Assembly: GCA_035621215.1 (NCBI GenBank)
Contig: CP141729.1
Location: 642,944-706,943 of the forward strand
Length of the DNA stretch: 64,000 nt
Reading direction: 5' to 3'
From: Oscillospiraceae bacterium MB08-C2-2
GTDB lineage: Bacteria; Bacillota; Clostridia; Oscillospirales; Ruminococcaceae
Positions within the stretch are counted from its first letter, which is position 1. Every line of letters starts with the position of its first letter. Shown in pieces: positions 8,611-16,963 of this stretch. Below the pieces are notes generated by a model. The model was given only the letters and a program-made list of their open reading frames with translations, was not told the origin of the DNA and searched no databases. Made by a program: the position numbers and the translations under genes.

Positions 8611-9387
8611 TCAAATATGCGCTGTTTTGACTGCGTATACAGTGTATTCTCCGTCTGATATGTACCCAAGCTTTTGGGCTAAAGAGGCAGATTCCTTATT
8701 GGCAGCATCCCAGCTGGGATAAAGCCTCTGCTCAAGGCATTTCAGAATCAGGTTGGCGGCGCAGACTGTTGCAAGACCCCTTCGCCGATATTCCGGATGC
8801 GTATCAATTTCGATTTCAATGCCATCCCGGTATACGGTGTAGGAGGATGCGCCGCAGATAATCTTCTCACCCTCCATGATTACAAAGCCGAGGCCTCGTT
8901 TTTCGTAGTCCTCGTAGGTGGGGAACTGTGAACATAAATCCCTTGACCATGGTTCCAGAGAAGTAACATGATATTGCTTTTCGTCAATGGGCAGCAGCGA
9001 GTAATGGGAGGGGAGATTGTTGGCATACCTTTGGAGCTGCACAGTATCAAAACCTTGGGTATCTTTTTTAAAGGCATAGCGTATACTTTTTTCTGCCCGC
9101 TGGGCATACTGCTGCTCAATAAGGGGGAACCACTGTTCTGTTGTGGCCGCCATCAGCAAGCAAGGAGACGGAAAGGATGTGGGGATATTTTTAACCAGCT
9201 CCATGTTAGGCTTTCCCGAAAAAAAGCAAAAGTCTCCGGTTATGATTTGCGCAGATTGGGGAGATACCAAAGAATCGACCCAAGCATTGCCCATATATCC
9301 TTGCAGGCAAGACCAAATCATGGTTTCATTCCACCCCTCAAAAAGAGGGGCAATTTTATGCATTTCTTCTGTTTTTAGATGGTACAT
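8611..9387 (-). CDS. GNAT-family N-acetyltransferase
   Basis: A 258-residue protein with a C-terminal GCN5-related acetyltransferase fold. The acetyl-CoA loop is seen as EIEIDTHPEYRRRGLATVCAA (about residues 188-208), where RRRGLA is the Q/RxxGxG/A-type motif, followed by the typical YPSWDAANKESASLAQKLGY block. The N-terminal half has no recognised motif; this two-part layout occurs in GNAT proteins of unknown substrate. It is transcribed convergently with the GGDEF gene. The acceptor molecule cannot be told from sequence. Confidence 0.85.
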   Translation of the reverse strand: MYHLKTEEMHKIAPLFEGWNETMIWSCLQGYMGNAWVDSLVSPQSAQIITGDFCFFSGKPNMELVKNIPTSFPSPCLLMAATTEQWFPLIEQQYAQRAEKSIRYAFKKDTQGFDTVQLQRYANNLPSHYSLLPIDEKQYHVTSLEPWSRDLCSQFPTYEDYEKRGLGFVIMEGEKIICGASSYTVYRDGIEIEIDTHPEYRRRGLATVCAANLILKCLEQRLYPSWDAANKESASLAQKLGYISDGEYTVYAVKTAHI

Positions 9388-9423
9388 TTGGTTTTCTCCT
9401 TCGCAAATTCGTGTTACTCTTAC

Positions 9424-9472
9424 GATAAAAACCGGGCGGCAAACAGATAGTGTTCGCTGCCCGGTTTAAAAT
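9424..9472 (-). terminator. terminator of the asd-dap operon
   Basis: On the minus strand AAACCGGGC(A)GC pairs with GC(C)GCCCGGTTT and is followed by TTTTTATCG. It lies 30-80 bases past the stop of the ACT-domain gene. Confidence 0.8.
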
Positions 9473-9503
9473 GATCGGGAAGAAAGCAGAAATACCTTTT
9501 TCT

Positions 9504-9974
9504 TTACTCAGAGATTCCGAAAGCCTTTTCCAGCGCTCCAGAAGCCTCTGCAAAATCACAAGCGGCAACTAGCAGGCTGATGTCAATTTCCGAGGTGGTA
9601 ATCTGCTGGATTTCAACACTAGCTTCAGCCAGAGTAGAAACAGCCTTGGAAAACACACCCGAAAAATCTCGCATTTCTTCGCCATAAATTTGGAGCTTAC
9701 AGTTGCTGCTGCTCACCATGGGCTTGAGAGAAGGATTTTTTTCGCCCATACTGCGGGCAATTTCCAATACCTTAATCATGTCGGCATCCGAGCAAGTAAA
9801 GGAAATACTGACACTGCCCCGCACAGGAGAGGTTTGGGAAATCATATCAATGTTAATTTGATGATCGGCAAACTTTCCAAAAATATCCGCAATCAGAGAA
9901 AGGCTGGCCGGAATGTCATTAAAGGTTACGAGAGTAACATCCTCTGTGGTATACAACTTGAAATTTCCATTCAT
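9504..9974 (-). CDS. ACT-domain protein, aspartokinase-regulatory-like
   Basis: A 156-residue protein made of two ACT-like repeats (about 8-75 and 88-155) with no kinase domain. The first repeat shows LVTFNDIPASLSLIADIFGKF and INIDMISQTS, and the second VSTLAEASVEIQQITTSEIDIS; both match the amino-acid-binding regions of aspartate kinases. It is the last gene of the lysine-riboswitch operon, so a role in sensing lysine or threonine, perhaps by binding a separate aspartokinase, is plausible. That role is inferred. GGAGGT lies 9 bases before the ATG. A dispersed repeat separates it from dapB. Confidence 0.8.
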   Translation of the reverse strand: MNGNFKLYTTEDVTLVTFNDIPASLSLIADIFGKFADHQINIDMISQTSPVRGSVSISFTCSDADMIKVLEIARSMGEKNPSLKPMVSSSNCKLQIYGEEMRDFSGVFSKAVSTLAEASVEIQQITTSEIDISLLVAACDFAEASGALEKAFGISE

Positions 9975-10045
9975 ATTCGATTTACCTCCGTTATGTTACA
10001 AAACGAAATCGGGGCAGAAAAATACTGTGATAGAATTGTCCATGC

Positions 10046-10102
10046 CATAGGCCGGGCATTAAGAATGGAACGTATAGTAAACGCTCTGCGGTTATTATAT
10101 CA
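10046..10102 (+). repeat. dispersed repeat, copy 1
   Basis: 57 bases beginning CATAGGCCGGGCAT match 26400-26455 at about 49 of 57 positions. The right half is an imperfect inverted repeat (GTATAGTAAACGC / GCGGTTATTATAT). It overlaps the 3' end of dapB, so the dapB stop codon lies inside it. Confidence 0.75.
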
Positions 10103-10844
10103 TGTCGGACATACCATAGAGGCCTGCCGGTTTACCAGCAAGAAACAGAGCGGCGTTGATGGAACCTGTGGCGAAAACCTCCTTAGAGGTTGCGCTGTGG
10201 CTGATGGTGATAACCTCATCATGCCCTGCAAAGATAATATCATGCTCACCTACAATGGTTCCACCCCGAATGGAGTGAAGTCCAATCTCTTTTTTAGGCC
10301 GTTTTTCCAACCGGTTGTGGCGGTCATAGACAAACTCATAGGGCTCATCCAGCACCGATGCCACTTCCTTAGCTAACATGACAGCCGTTCCGCTGGGAGC
10401 ATCCACCTTTAAGCTGTGGTGTTTCTCCAAAATTTCGATATCAAAATCGTATTGGAGAAATTTAGCAGCCTGTTTAGCCAAAGCGGCCAGCAGATTGACA
10501 CCCAATGACATATTGGAGGAATGAAATACCGGAATAATCTGACTTGCTTGATCAATATGGGCCAGCTGCTGCTGTGAAAGGCCGGTGGTGGCGATCACAA
10601 CGGGAAGCTTGCGGGCTACTGCCATTTTCAGCAGGGAATCCACTGCGGCCGGATGGCTGAAATCCACCAGTACATCGGCTTCTACTGTGCATTCATCGGC
10701 TCTGGCAAAAACCGGAAAGCCGCCGGTCATATCCGTGGTCAGATCAATGCCTGCCACAATGGTGCAATTTTCCCGCTGGCGAACGTTTTGAGAGATAACC
10801 TGCCCCATTTTGCCGTTGCAGCCGGACAGTATCATTCGGATCAT
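10095..10844 (-). CDS. dapB: 4-hydroxy-tetrahydrodipicolinate reductase
   Basis: Reduces hydroxy-tetrahydrodipicolinate with NAD(P)H on the way to diaminopimelate and lysine. It has 249 residues. The Rossmann start ILSGCNGKMGQVI (about 5-17), the FHSSNMSLGVNLL block (about 107-119) and the catalytic ILEKHHSLKVDAPSGTA (about 138-154) are all present. It follows dapA by 68 bases in the same operon. Its last codons run into a dispersed repeat. Confidence 0.96.
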   Translation of the reverse strand: MIRMILSGCNGKMGQVISQNVRQRENCTIVAGIDLTTDMTGGFPVFARADECTVEADVLVDFSHPAAVDSLLKMAVARKLPVVIATTGLSQQQLAHIDQASQIIPVFHSSNMSLGVNLLAALAKQAAKFLQYDFDIEILEKHHSLKVDAPSGTAVMLAKEVASVLDEPYEFVYDRHNRLEKRPKKEIGLHSIRGGTIVGEHDIIFAGHDEVITISHSATSKEVFATGSINAALFLAGKPAGLYGMSDMI

Positions 10845-10912
10845 AATTTAACATCCCCTTCTACTAACAAAATCAAAAACCAAGGGTTCCTAATCGCTGC
10901 ATGAAACACCGA

Positions 10913-11800
10913 CTAAAGCAGCTTTTGCTTGGTCATCTCTTCAATCAAAACCTTTTTAGCCCCAGCTCCCAGCTCAATTAAAGGCATGCGGCAGGGGCCT
11001 GCGTTAAAGCCCATCAGGTTGAGGGCTTCCTTGACAGGAATAGGATTAACCTCAAGGAACAGGGAGTTGATCAAGCCGAAAAGCTCCACCTGCATAGCAG
11101 TGGCCCTTTTCAGATCTCCGCCAGCATAGGCGGCGCACATATCGTGAGTTTGCTGAGGCATGATGTTGGCCAGAACCGAGATAACACCTTTTCCGCCCAA
11201 GGACATGAGGGGAATAATTTGATCATCGTTGCCGGAATAAACATCCAGATCATCGCCGCAGAGATGCTTTGTTTCGGCAACAGCGGAAATGTTGCCGCTT
11301 GCCTCTTTGGTGGCTACAATATTCGGGTGCTTGGAAAGCTCTTTATAAGTAGCAGGGGAGATGGAAAGCCCGGTACGCCCTGGAACATTGTAAAGGAAAA
11401 CCGGCAGATCGGTGGCGTCGGCAATCATATTAAAATGGCGCACAAGGCCAGCCTGTGTAGTCTTGTTATAATAAGGTGTAACGTGAAGCAGAGCATCGGC
11501 ACCAGCCTGAGCCGCTTCCTTAGACATCCAGATGGAGTAACGTGTATCGTTGCTGCCTGCGCCGGCCATAACCGGGACACGGCCAGCGGTTTTCTCCACC
11601 GCATAGCGGATGCATTCGATATGTTCATCATCGGTCATGGTGGTGCTTTCGCCGGTGGTTCCGCAGATTACAATGCAATCGGTGCCGTTGTCAATCTGGA
11701 AATCAATCAGCTCGCCCAGCTTATCGTAATTGATGGAAAAATCATCGTTCATTGGGGTTACTATGGCTACACCGGAACCGGTAAAAACAGTCTTTTTCAT
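10913..11800 (-). CDS. dapA: 4-hydroxy-tetrahydrodipicolinate synthase
   Basis: Class I aldolase that condenses pyruvate with aspartate semialdehyde, the first step committed to lysine and diaminopimelate. The protein has 295 residues. The Schiff-base lysine is in VATKEASGN near residue 164, the catalytic tyrosine in FLYNVPGRTG near residue 136, and the GTTGEST loop lies at about 47-53. An AAGGAGG ribosome site precedes the ATG. The substrate is made by the upstream gene asd. Confidence 0.97.
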   Translation of the reverse strand: MKKTVFTGSGVAIVTPMNDDFSINYDKLGELIDFQIDNGTDCIVICGTTGESTTMTDDEHIECIRYAVEKTAGRVPVMAGAGSNDTRYSIWMSKEAAQAGADALLHVTPYYNKTTQAGLVRHFNMIADATDLPVFLYNVPGRTGLSISPATYKELSKHPNIVATKEASGNISAVAETKHLCGDDLDVYSGNDDQIIPLMSLGGKGVISVLANIMPQQTHDMCAAYAGGDLKRATAMQVELFGLINSLFLEVNPIPVKEALNLMGFNAGPCRMPLIELGAGAKKVLIEEMTKQKLL

Positions 11801-11859
11801 GAGGAAAGGCCTCCTTCATTAAAAGGGTTGTGTGTTGACGTATATTGTTGGGGAAGGAA

Positions 11860-12939
11860 TTAGTCCATATAGCCCTGCGCGGTCAGCAGCTCAGCCATGA
11901 GCACCGCACCGCCGGCAGCACCGCGGACTGTGTTGTGGGAAAGGCAGATAAATTTAACGTCATACTGGCTGTCGGGCCGCAGGCGGCCAATGGAAACAGC
12001 CATACTGTTTTCAAGGTCTCTGTCCAGCTTAGCCTGAGGGCGGTTATCCTCCTCAAAATAGTGGAGGAACTGCTTGGGAGCAGAGGGGAGAGCGAGCTTC
12101 TGAGGCTCACCGGCAAACTGGGCCCAGCGTTTTTTGATCTCTTCCAGAGAAGGTTTGTTTTCAAAGGATACAAAAACGGCAGCGGTGTGTCCGTTGCTTA
12201 CAGGTACACGTAGGCATTGGGTGGTGATCGAAGGGCCTTCGGCGTTTACGATTTCATCGCCTTCGATTTTGCCCCAGATTTTCAGAGGCTCCCGCTCGCT
12301 TTTTTCTTCTTCGCCGCCAATAAAGGGGATCACATTATCCACCATTTCCGGCCAGGTCTCAAAGGTTTTGCCTGCTCCCGAAATTGCTTGGTAGGTACAG
12401 GCAAGCACTTTCTCCACACCAAAATCCATCAGAGGATGCAGGGCAGGCACGTAGCTTTGAAGAGAGCAGTTGGATTTGACAGCAATAAAGCCTCGTTTGG
12501 TTCCAAGGCGGCTGCGCTGCGCATGAATAATCTCACCATGATCGGGGTTAATTTCAGGAATGATCATGGGAACATCCGGTGTGCCGCGGTGTGCGGAATT
12601 GTTGGAGATAACAGGGCATTCTGCCTTGGCATAGGCTTCTTCCAGTTTTTTGGTTTCCTGTTTATCCATATCCACTGCGCAAAAAATGAAATCAACCATT
12701 CCTGCAATTTTTTCTACATCTGCCAAAGCGTCCAGCACAATCATTTTCGCAGCACTCTCCGGCATGGGGGTATCCATTGCCCAGCGTGCGCCTACAGCAT
12801 CTTTATACTGCTTTCCGGCGGAGCGGGGGGAGGCTGCCAGAGCGGTAACGGTATACCACGGGTGATTCTCCAGCAGGGAAATAAAGCGCTGGCCAACCAT
12901 TCCGGTGGCTCCTACTACCGCAACTTTGTACTGTTTCAT
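11860..12939 (-). CDS. asd: aspartate-semialdehyde dehydrogenase, archaeal/fungal-type
   Basis: Reduces aspartyl phosphate to aspartate semialdehyde with NADPH. The N-terminal VAVVGATGMVGQRF is the NADP-binding loop; the catalytic cysteine lies in KSNCSLQSYV near residue 157, and the histidine in SNGHTAAVF near residue 247. The SNCS-type active site and the 359-residue length fit the archaeal/fungal ASADH branch rather than the usual Bacillus-type enzyme. The ATG at 12939 has AAAGGAG upstream and starts MKQYKVAVVGA; an in-frame longer reading would run into the riboswitch terminators. First gene of the lysine-riboswitch operon. Confidence 0.95.
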   Translation of the reverse strand: MKQYKVAVVGATGMVGQRFISLLENHPWYTVTALAASPRSAGKQYKDAVGARWAMDTPMPESAAKMIVLDALADVEKIAGMVDFIFCAVDMDKQETKKLEEAYAKAECPVISNNSAHRGTPDVPMIIPEINPDHGEIIHAQRSRLGTKRGFIAVKSNCSLQSYVPALHPLMDFGVEKVLACTYQAISGAGKTFETWPEMVDNVIPFIGGEEEKSEREPLKIWGKIEGDEIVNAEGPSITTQCLRVPVSNGHTAAVFVSFENKPSLEEIKKRWAQFAGEPQKLALPSAPKQFLHYFEEDNRPQAKLDRDLENSMAVSIGRLRPDSQYDVKFICLSHNTVRGAAGGAVLMAELLTAQGYMD

Positions 12940-12975
12940 TGGAAGAACTCCTTTCGTATTAAAGCCATTTAAAAT

Positions 12976-13002
12976 ATGAAAAAAACCGGTTGAAAACCGG
13001 TC
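12976..13002 (-). terminator. second terminator in the asd leader
   Basis: On the minus strand ACCGGTT-TTC-AACCGGT (7-bp stem, 3-base loop) is followed by seven T residues. It lies between the riboswitch terminator and the asd ribosome site. Confidence 0.75.
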
Positions 13003-13014
13003 GTCATTGCAATA

Positions 13015-13071
13015 TAATAAAAAGGTATGGGTGCGGCAAGTGCTCAGCACAAAAGAAGCACTTCTTGCACC
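13015..13071 (-). terminator. riboswitch-linked terminator hairpin
   Basis: GGTGCAAGAAGTGCT pairs imperfectly with AGCACTTGCCGCACC on the minus strand, followed by CATACCTTTTTATTATA. It starts right after the P1 3' strand of the lysine aptamer, the place expected for the expression platform. Confidence 0.65.
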
Positions 13072-13252
13072 GATAGCTCTTCATCAATAGCAATGATGAC
13101 AGTCACAGGCCTATTCGGCTTTGCAACCAGGCAACCACCCACCGCTCTGGGGTTAGTTCCTTCGGCGGCTCACCCTTTCACCAGAGACAATTGCTTGCGG
13201 TAAGCTGTCTTTCCGGTTACTATTGAGAGTCGCACCTCTATCCAGTATATGC
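13066..13252 (-). ncRNA. lysine riboswitch (L box)
   Basis: The minus strand carries the conserved L-box blocks in order: GGATAGAGGTGCGA, then AGTAA, then GAAAGGGTGAGCCGCCGAAGG, then GACTGTCA, and a closing GAGCTATC that pairs with GGATAG to form P1. Lysine binding should favour the terminator hairpin just downstream and shut off asd-dapA-dapB. I identified it by matching these blocks to my memory of the Bacillus lysC leader; a covariance search would fix the exact ends. Confidence 0.93.
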
Positions 13253-13271
13253 AACCTATTCATTTTATTAT

Positions 13272-13300
13272 ATATTATCATTGCGTATTTGGTCTGTCAA
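13272..13300 (-). promoter_or_regulatory. sigma-A promoter of the lysine-riboswitch operon
   Basis: TTGACA (13300-13295) and TAATAT (13277-13272) on the minus strand are 17 bases apart. The start near 13265 lies just upstream of the aptamer. It overlaps the queA promoter on the other strand. Confidence 0.75.
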
Positions 13301-13309
13301 TTGTATTAT
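13281..13309 (+). promoter_or_regulatory. likely promoter of queA
   Basis: TTGCGT at 13281-13286 and TATTAT at 13304-13309 with a 17-base spacer. The start near 13316 is 30 bases before the queA ATG. It overlaps the divergent asd promoter. Confidence 0.5.
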
Positions 13310-13345
13310 GCTACGAATTTCACCTGATAAGGGAGCTTTTTCTAT

Positions 13346-14371
13346 ATGAAAACATCTGATTTTTGGTATAATCTGCCCCAGGAGCAGATTGCCCAACAGC
13401 CGCTGGAGCCGAGGGATTCCTCCCGGCTGATGGTAATGGAACGCAGTTCCGGCCAGTGCAGTCATAAATTTTTCCGGGATTTATCGGAGCTGTTGGCGCC
13501 GGGGGATTTGTTGGTGCTCAACGATTCGAGAGTGCTTCCTGCCCGGCTGTTTGGCACCAAGGAGGGCAGCGGGGGCAGTATGCAGTTCCTCCTGTTGGAG
13601 CAAAAGTCGGCCGATTGCTGGGAGATACTGGTCAAGCCCGGCAAGCGGGCCAAGCCGGGAGCCCGCTTTATTTTTGGCGAGGGGCTTCTTGTAGGAGAGA
13701 TTCTGGAGGTGCTGGAGGGCGGAAACCGTTTGGCTCGTTTTGAGTGGCAGGGGGATTTCTTTCAGGTGCTGGATCAGATTGGCCAGATGCCGCTGCCGGA
13801 ATACATCACCCAGCGCCTGACCGACAAGGAGCGTTACCAGACTGTGTATGCCCGTGAACCCGGTTCGGCTGCCGCACCCACTGCCGGACTTCATTTTACC
13901 CCCCGGCTCTTAGAGGAACTGAAGAACATGCAGGTGGATATTGCCTTTACTACCCTGCATGTGGGTCTTGGAACCTTCCGCCCTGTTAAGGAAACGGAAA
14001 TTACCAACCACAAAATGCACAGCGAGCATTACAGCCTTTCGGCGCAGGCCGCGGAGCAGATCAACGCCGCCAAAGCAAGGGGAGGGAGGGTGATCGCTGT
14101 GGGGACAACCTCCTGCCGTACATTGGAGTCGGTTTTTGCCAAGGAAGGCCGCATCACGGCAAGTGAAGGGTATACGGACATCTTTCTGTATCCCGGGTGT
14201 ACCTTCGGTGTTTTGGATGGTCTGATTACCAATTTTCATCTGCCGGAAAGCACGCTGATTATGTTGGTTAGTGCCTTTGCCGGTTACGATAATACTATGG
14301 CGGCTTACAGGCTGGCAGTGGAGGAAAACTATCGATTTTATAGCTTGGGGGATGCCATGGCTATTTTGTAG
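13346..14371 (+). CDS. queA: S-adenosylmethionine:tRNA ribosyltransferase-isomerase
   Basis: Transfers the ribosyl group of SAM to preQ1-modified tRNA to make epoxyqueuosine at the wobble base. The 341-residue length is typical. The opening [21 protein letters not shown] and the later [11 protein letters not shown] and [12 protein letters not shown] are QueA signatures. GGGAGCTTTT serves as a ribosome site. No tgt or other queuosine gene is next to it, although queA-tgt pairs are common elsewhere. Confidence 0.97.
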   Translation: MKTSDFWYNLPQEQIAQQPLEPRDSSRLMVMERSSGQCSHKFFRDLSELLAPGDLLVLNDSRVLPARLFGTKEGSGGSMQFLLLEQKSADCWEILVKPGKRAKPGARFIFGEGLLVGEILEVLEGGNRLARFEWQGDFFQVLDQIGQMPLPEYITQRLTDKERYQTVYAREPGSAAAPTAGLHFTPRLLEELKNMQVDIAFTTLHVGLGTFRPVKETEITNHKMHSEHYSLSAQAAEQINAAKARGGRVIAVGTTSCRTLESVFAKEGRITASEGYTDIFLYPGCTFGVLDGLITNFHLPESTLIMLVSAFAGYDNTMAAYRLAVEENYRFYSLGDAMAIL

Positions 14372-14811
14372 CCTGTTTCTATAATTGAATTGCGGCATTA
14401 GAGGATTTGACTTCTTGTGCCGCTTATTTTTGTTGCTTTTTTGGTATAAAATTGTTCCACAAGAAAATGCAGGAGGAATTCAAAAAGCCTTCAACAATGT
14501 TCTTTATTTTGCAAGCGACTTAAAAACGACTTGCAAAACTCTTTTAAAAATCCCCAGAGGTACTTGCAATTTGGGCCGATTTTGTTTAAAATCAGGTGAG
14601 ATGCTTAATAACTGGCCCAGCAGCAGGGGGGCTTTGTTCACTATCCCGGAAAAGGATATGCTTCTTTATGCATAGTCAACCATATTCGGCGGTGTGCCAG
14701 GAGAAGTGCTGCGATCCAAAAAGGTTTTATTTAATTTATAAACTGATCGATTATATGGGGAATAATTAACTATACTTAAGATATTTTATCGCAATTTTAG
14801 GAGGTGCCTTC
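14372..14811 (+). other. 440-base intergenic region with TTGCAAG repeats
   Basis: No convincing gene. A 96-codon open frame at 14385-14675 has no family resemblance. A 9-bp inverted repeat TTTTGCAAG / CTTGCAAAA occupies 14507-14538, and a further CTTGCAA lies near 14562, all AT-rich. An AGGAGGTG ribosome site for the RpiR gene ends the region. I see no clear promoter. Confidence 0.4.
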
Positions 14812-15690
14812 ATGGGGAAGGATGTTCTGGCTTTGATAGAATCTACAATGCCCAGTTTCTCCAAAGGACAAAAGCGAATCGGAAATTATATTAAAGAAAA
14901 CTATCAAAAGGCCGCCTTTATGACAGCCTTAAAGCTAGGCGAGACAGTTGGAGTCAGCGAATCCACCGTAGTGCGCTTTGCCACGGAAATTGGCTTTGAG
15001 GGGTATCCTCAGCTTCAGAAAAATTTGCAGGAGATGACCCGCAACCGTTTGACCTCGGTGCAGCGCATGGAGGTTACCAATGAACGCATTGGAAGCGACG
15101 ATGTTCTCACCCGGGTTCTCCAGACCGATATTGATAAAATCAAAAACACCATGGAAGAAATCGATAAATCCGCTTTTGATGCAGCAGTTGCCAGCATCAT
15201 CGCCGCACGGAAGATTTTTATCATCGGTATCCGCAGTGCCGCGGTGCTTTCCGGCTTCCTTAACTACTATTTCACGCATATTTTTGATAACGTTCACACC
15301 ATTGATACAGCCAGCACCAGCGGCATTTTTGAACAGATGATGCGCATTGGGCCTGAGGATGTATTTTTGGGTATTACTTTTTCCCGGTATTCCAAGAGAA
15401 CGGTTAAGGCGGCAGCCTATGCCCGGGATTGCGGAGCCAAGGTGATTGCCATCACCGATTCTTACTCGGCGCCTATCTGTGCCGTGGCGGATCATGTATT
15501 GATTGCCAAAAGCGATATGGCCAGTTTTGTGGATTCTCTCGTGGCGCCTTTGAGCTTGATCAATGCTTTAATTGTGGCGATCGGCCTGAAAAAGAAGGAT
15601 GAAATTTCCGCAACCTATCAGAAGCTGGAAACCATCTGGGAGGAATACAGCGTTTACGAAACTGGAGAGGGTCAGCTGGATGGCGAATAG
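14812..15690 (+). CDS. MurR/RpiR-family transcriptional regulator
   Basis: The 292-residue protein has an N-terminal helix-turn-helix (about 1-77; LGETVGVSESTVVRFATEIGFEGYPQL is the recognition region, split here as the HTH core at 43-69) and a C-terminal SIS domain (about 110-265) that in this family binds a phosphosugar. Regulators of this family control sugar or amino-sugar genes. The next gene, a flavoprotein, overlaps its 3' end by 11 bases, so the two are probably co-transcribed, although a regulatory link is not evident. AGGAGGTG precedes the ATG. Confidence 0.9.
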   Translation: MGKDVLALIESTMPSFSKGQKRIGNYIKENYQKAAFMTALKLGETVGVSESTVVRFATEIGFEGYPQLQKNLQEMTRNRLTSVQRMEVTNERIGSDDVLTRVLQTDIDKIKNTMEEIDKSAFDAAVASIIAARKIFIIGIRSAAVLSGFLNYYFTHIFDNVHTIDTASTSGIFEQMMRIGPEDVFLGITFSRYSKRTVKAAAYARDCGAKVIAITDSYSAPICAVADHVLIAKSDMASFVDSLVAPLSLINALIVAIGLKKKDEISATYQKLETIWEEYSVYETGEGQLDGE

Positions 15691-16924
15691 GGCGGATGTC
15701 ATTGTCATTGGGGCAGGAGCGGCCGGTATGCTGTGCGCCGGAATGGCTGCCAAGGGTGGGAAGTCGGTTTTATTGCTGGAGAAGATGGAGCGCCCCGGAC
15801 GCAAGCTACTGATTACCGGCAAGGGCCGCTGCAATGTAACCAACAACTGCGATAACGAAGAATTTTTACAGGCTGTGCGAACCGGTTCCAAATTTCTCTA
15901 CAGTGCCATTGATGGTTTTTCATGCCGGGATACCATGGCTTTTTTTGAGGGTTTGGGTGTTCCTTTAAAAACCGAAAGGGGAAATCGAGTATTCCCAAAA
16001 TCCGATCGTTCCATGGATGTTGTGGAAGCTCTTTCACAGTTCGTGAAGGATAAGGGCACTCCTGTGCTGACCGGTAACAACGTTGATCAACTGCTTTTAG
16101 ATGGTGTAAAGGTAAAAGGCGTTACACTCTCGGATGGCTCTGAATTGCTGGCCGATGCAGTGGTTGTGGCTACCGGCGGAAGGAGCTATCCATTGACCGG
16201 CTCTACTGGGGATGGATATCGTTTGGCTCGCAGTGTGGGACATACTGTAACAGCCCTCAAGCCCTCTTTAATCCCTATCATTTCCCGGGAAATTTGGTGC
16301 AGTGACCTGATGGGTCTCTCTTTGCGGAATGTAACCCTTTCACTGTGGGATAGCCGGAAGAAGTCTCCGGTTTTTCAGGAACTGGGAGAAATGCTTTTTA
16401 CGCACTATGGGATATCCGGCCCGCTGGTTTTGAGCGCTTCGGCCCATATGGGAACCGATTTAAACCGATACCGCATTACCCTCGATTTGAAGCCGGGCTT
16501 AGATGAAGCCCAGCTGGATACCCGTCTGCTGCGGGATTTTGAGGCTTTTGCCAACAAGGATTTCCGACACAGTCTTGATGAATTGCTGCCCCGCAAGCTG
16601 ATTCCAATTATTGTGGAGCTTTCCGGTATTCCGGGGGATCAAAAAACCCATCAGATTACCCGGGAGCAGAGGAAAACTTTGATTCAATTGCTCAAGGCTC
16701 TCCCCATAACGCCCAAGGGTCTGCGGCCGATTGAGGAGGCTGTGGTTACCTCCGGAGGGGTCTCTCTCAAGGAGGTTAACCCGAAAACCATGGAATCCAA
16801 GCTGGTGCAGGGGCTCTATTTTGTGGGGGAACTACTGGATTTGGATGCCTATACAGGGGGCTACAACCTGCAAATTGCCTTTTCTACAGGGGTATCTGCG
16901 GCAAGAGCCATTGCAGGTGCGTAA
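15680..16924 (+). CDS. BaiN/HI0933-family flavoprotein
   Basis: A 414-residue FAD enzyme. The dinucleotide-binding loop VIVIGAGAAGMLCAGMAA (about 7-24), the HI0933 signature KLLITGKGRCNVTNN (about 47-61), and the C-terminal GGVSLKEVNPKTMESK and GYNLQIAFSTG blocks are all visible. Members are annotated as aminoacetone oxidases or, in one gut species, bile-acid reductase BaiN; the function here is not known. The ATG at 15680 lies after GGAGAGGG and inside the end of the RpiR gene. In many Clostridia this gene lies just before cmk, as here. Confidence 0.9.
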   Translation: MANRADVIVIGAGAAGMLCAGMAAKGGKSVLLLEKMERPGRKLLITGKGRCNVTNNCDNEEFLQAVRTGSKFLYSAIDGFSCRDTMAFFEGLGVPLKTERGNRVFPKSDRSMDVVEALSQFVKDKGTPVLTGNNVDQLLLDGVKVKGVTLSDGSELLADAVVVATGGRSYPLTGSTGDGYRLARSVGHTVTALKPSLIPIISREIWCSDLMGLSLRNVTLSLWDSRKKSPVFQELGEMLFTHYGISGPLVLSASAHMGTDLNRYRITLDLKPGLDEAQLDTRLLRDFEAFANKDFRHSLDELLPRKLIPIIVELSGIPGDQKTHQITREQRKTLIQLLKALPITPKGLRPIEEAVVTSGGVSLKEVNPKTMESKLVQGLYFVGELLDLDAYTGGYNLQIAFSTGVSAARAIAGA

Positions 16925-16963
16925 CGACTTATGTAGCAGAATAATCAAACGGAGTGAACAAAC

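Noticed and set aside
12217-12972. A 251-codon open frame opposite asd
   Set aside because: No family match, no ribosome site and complete overlap with a conserved enzyme gene.
14385-14675. A 96-codon open frame after queA
   Set aside because: Starts inside AT-rich intergenic DNA, no ribosome site of note, no family resemblance.
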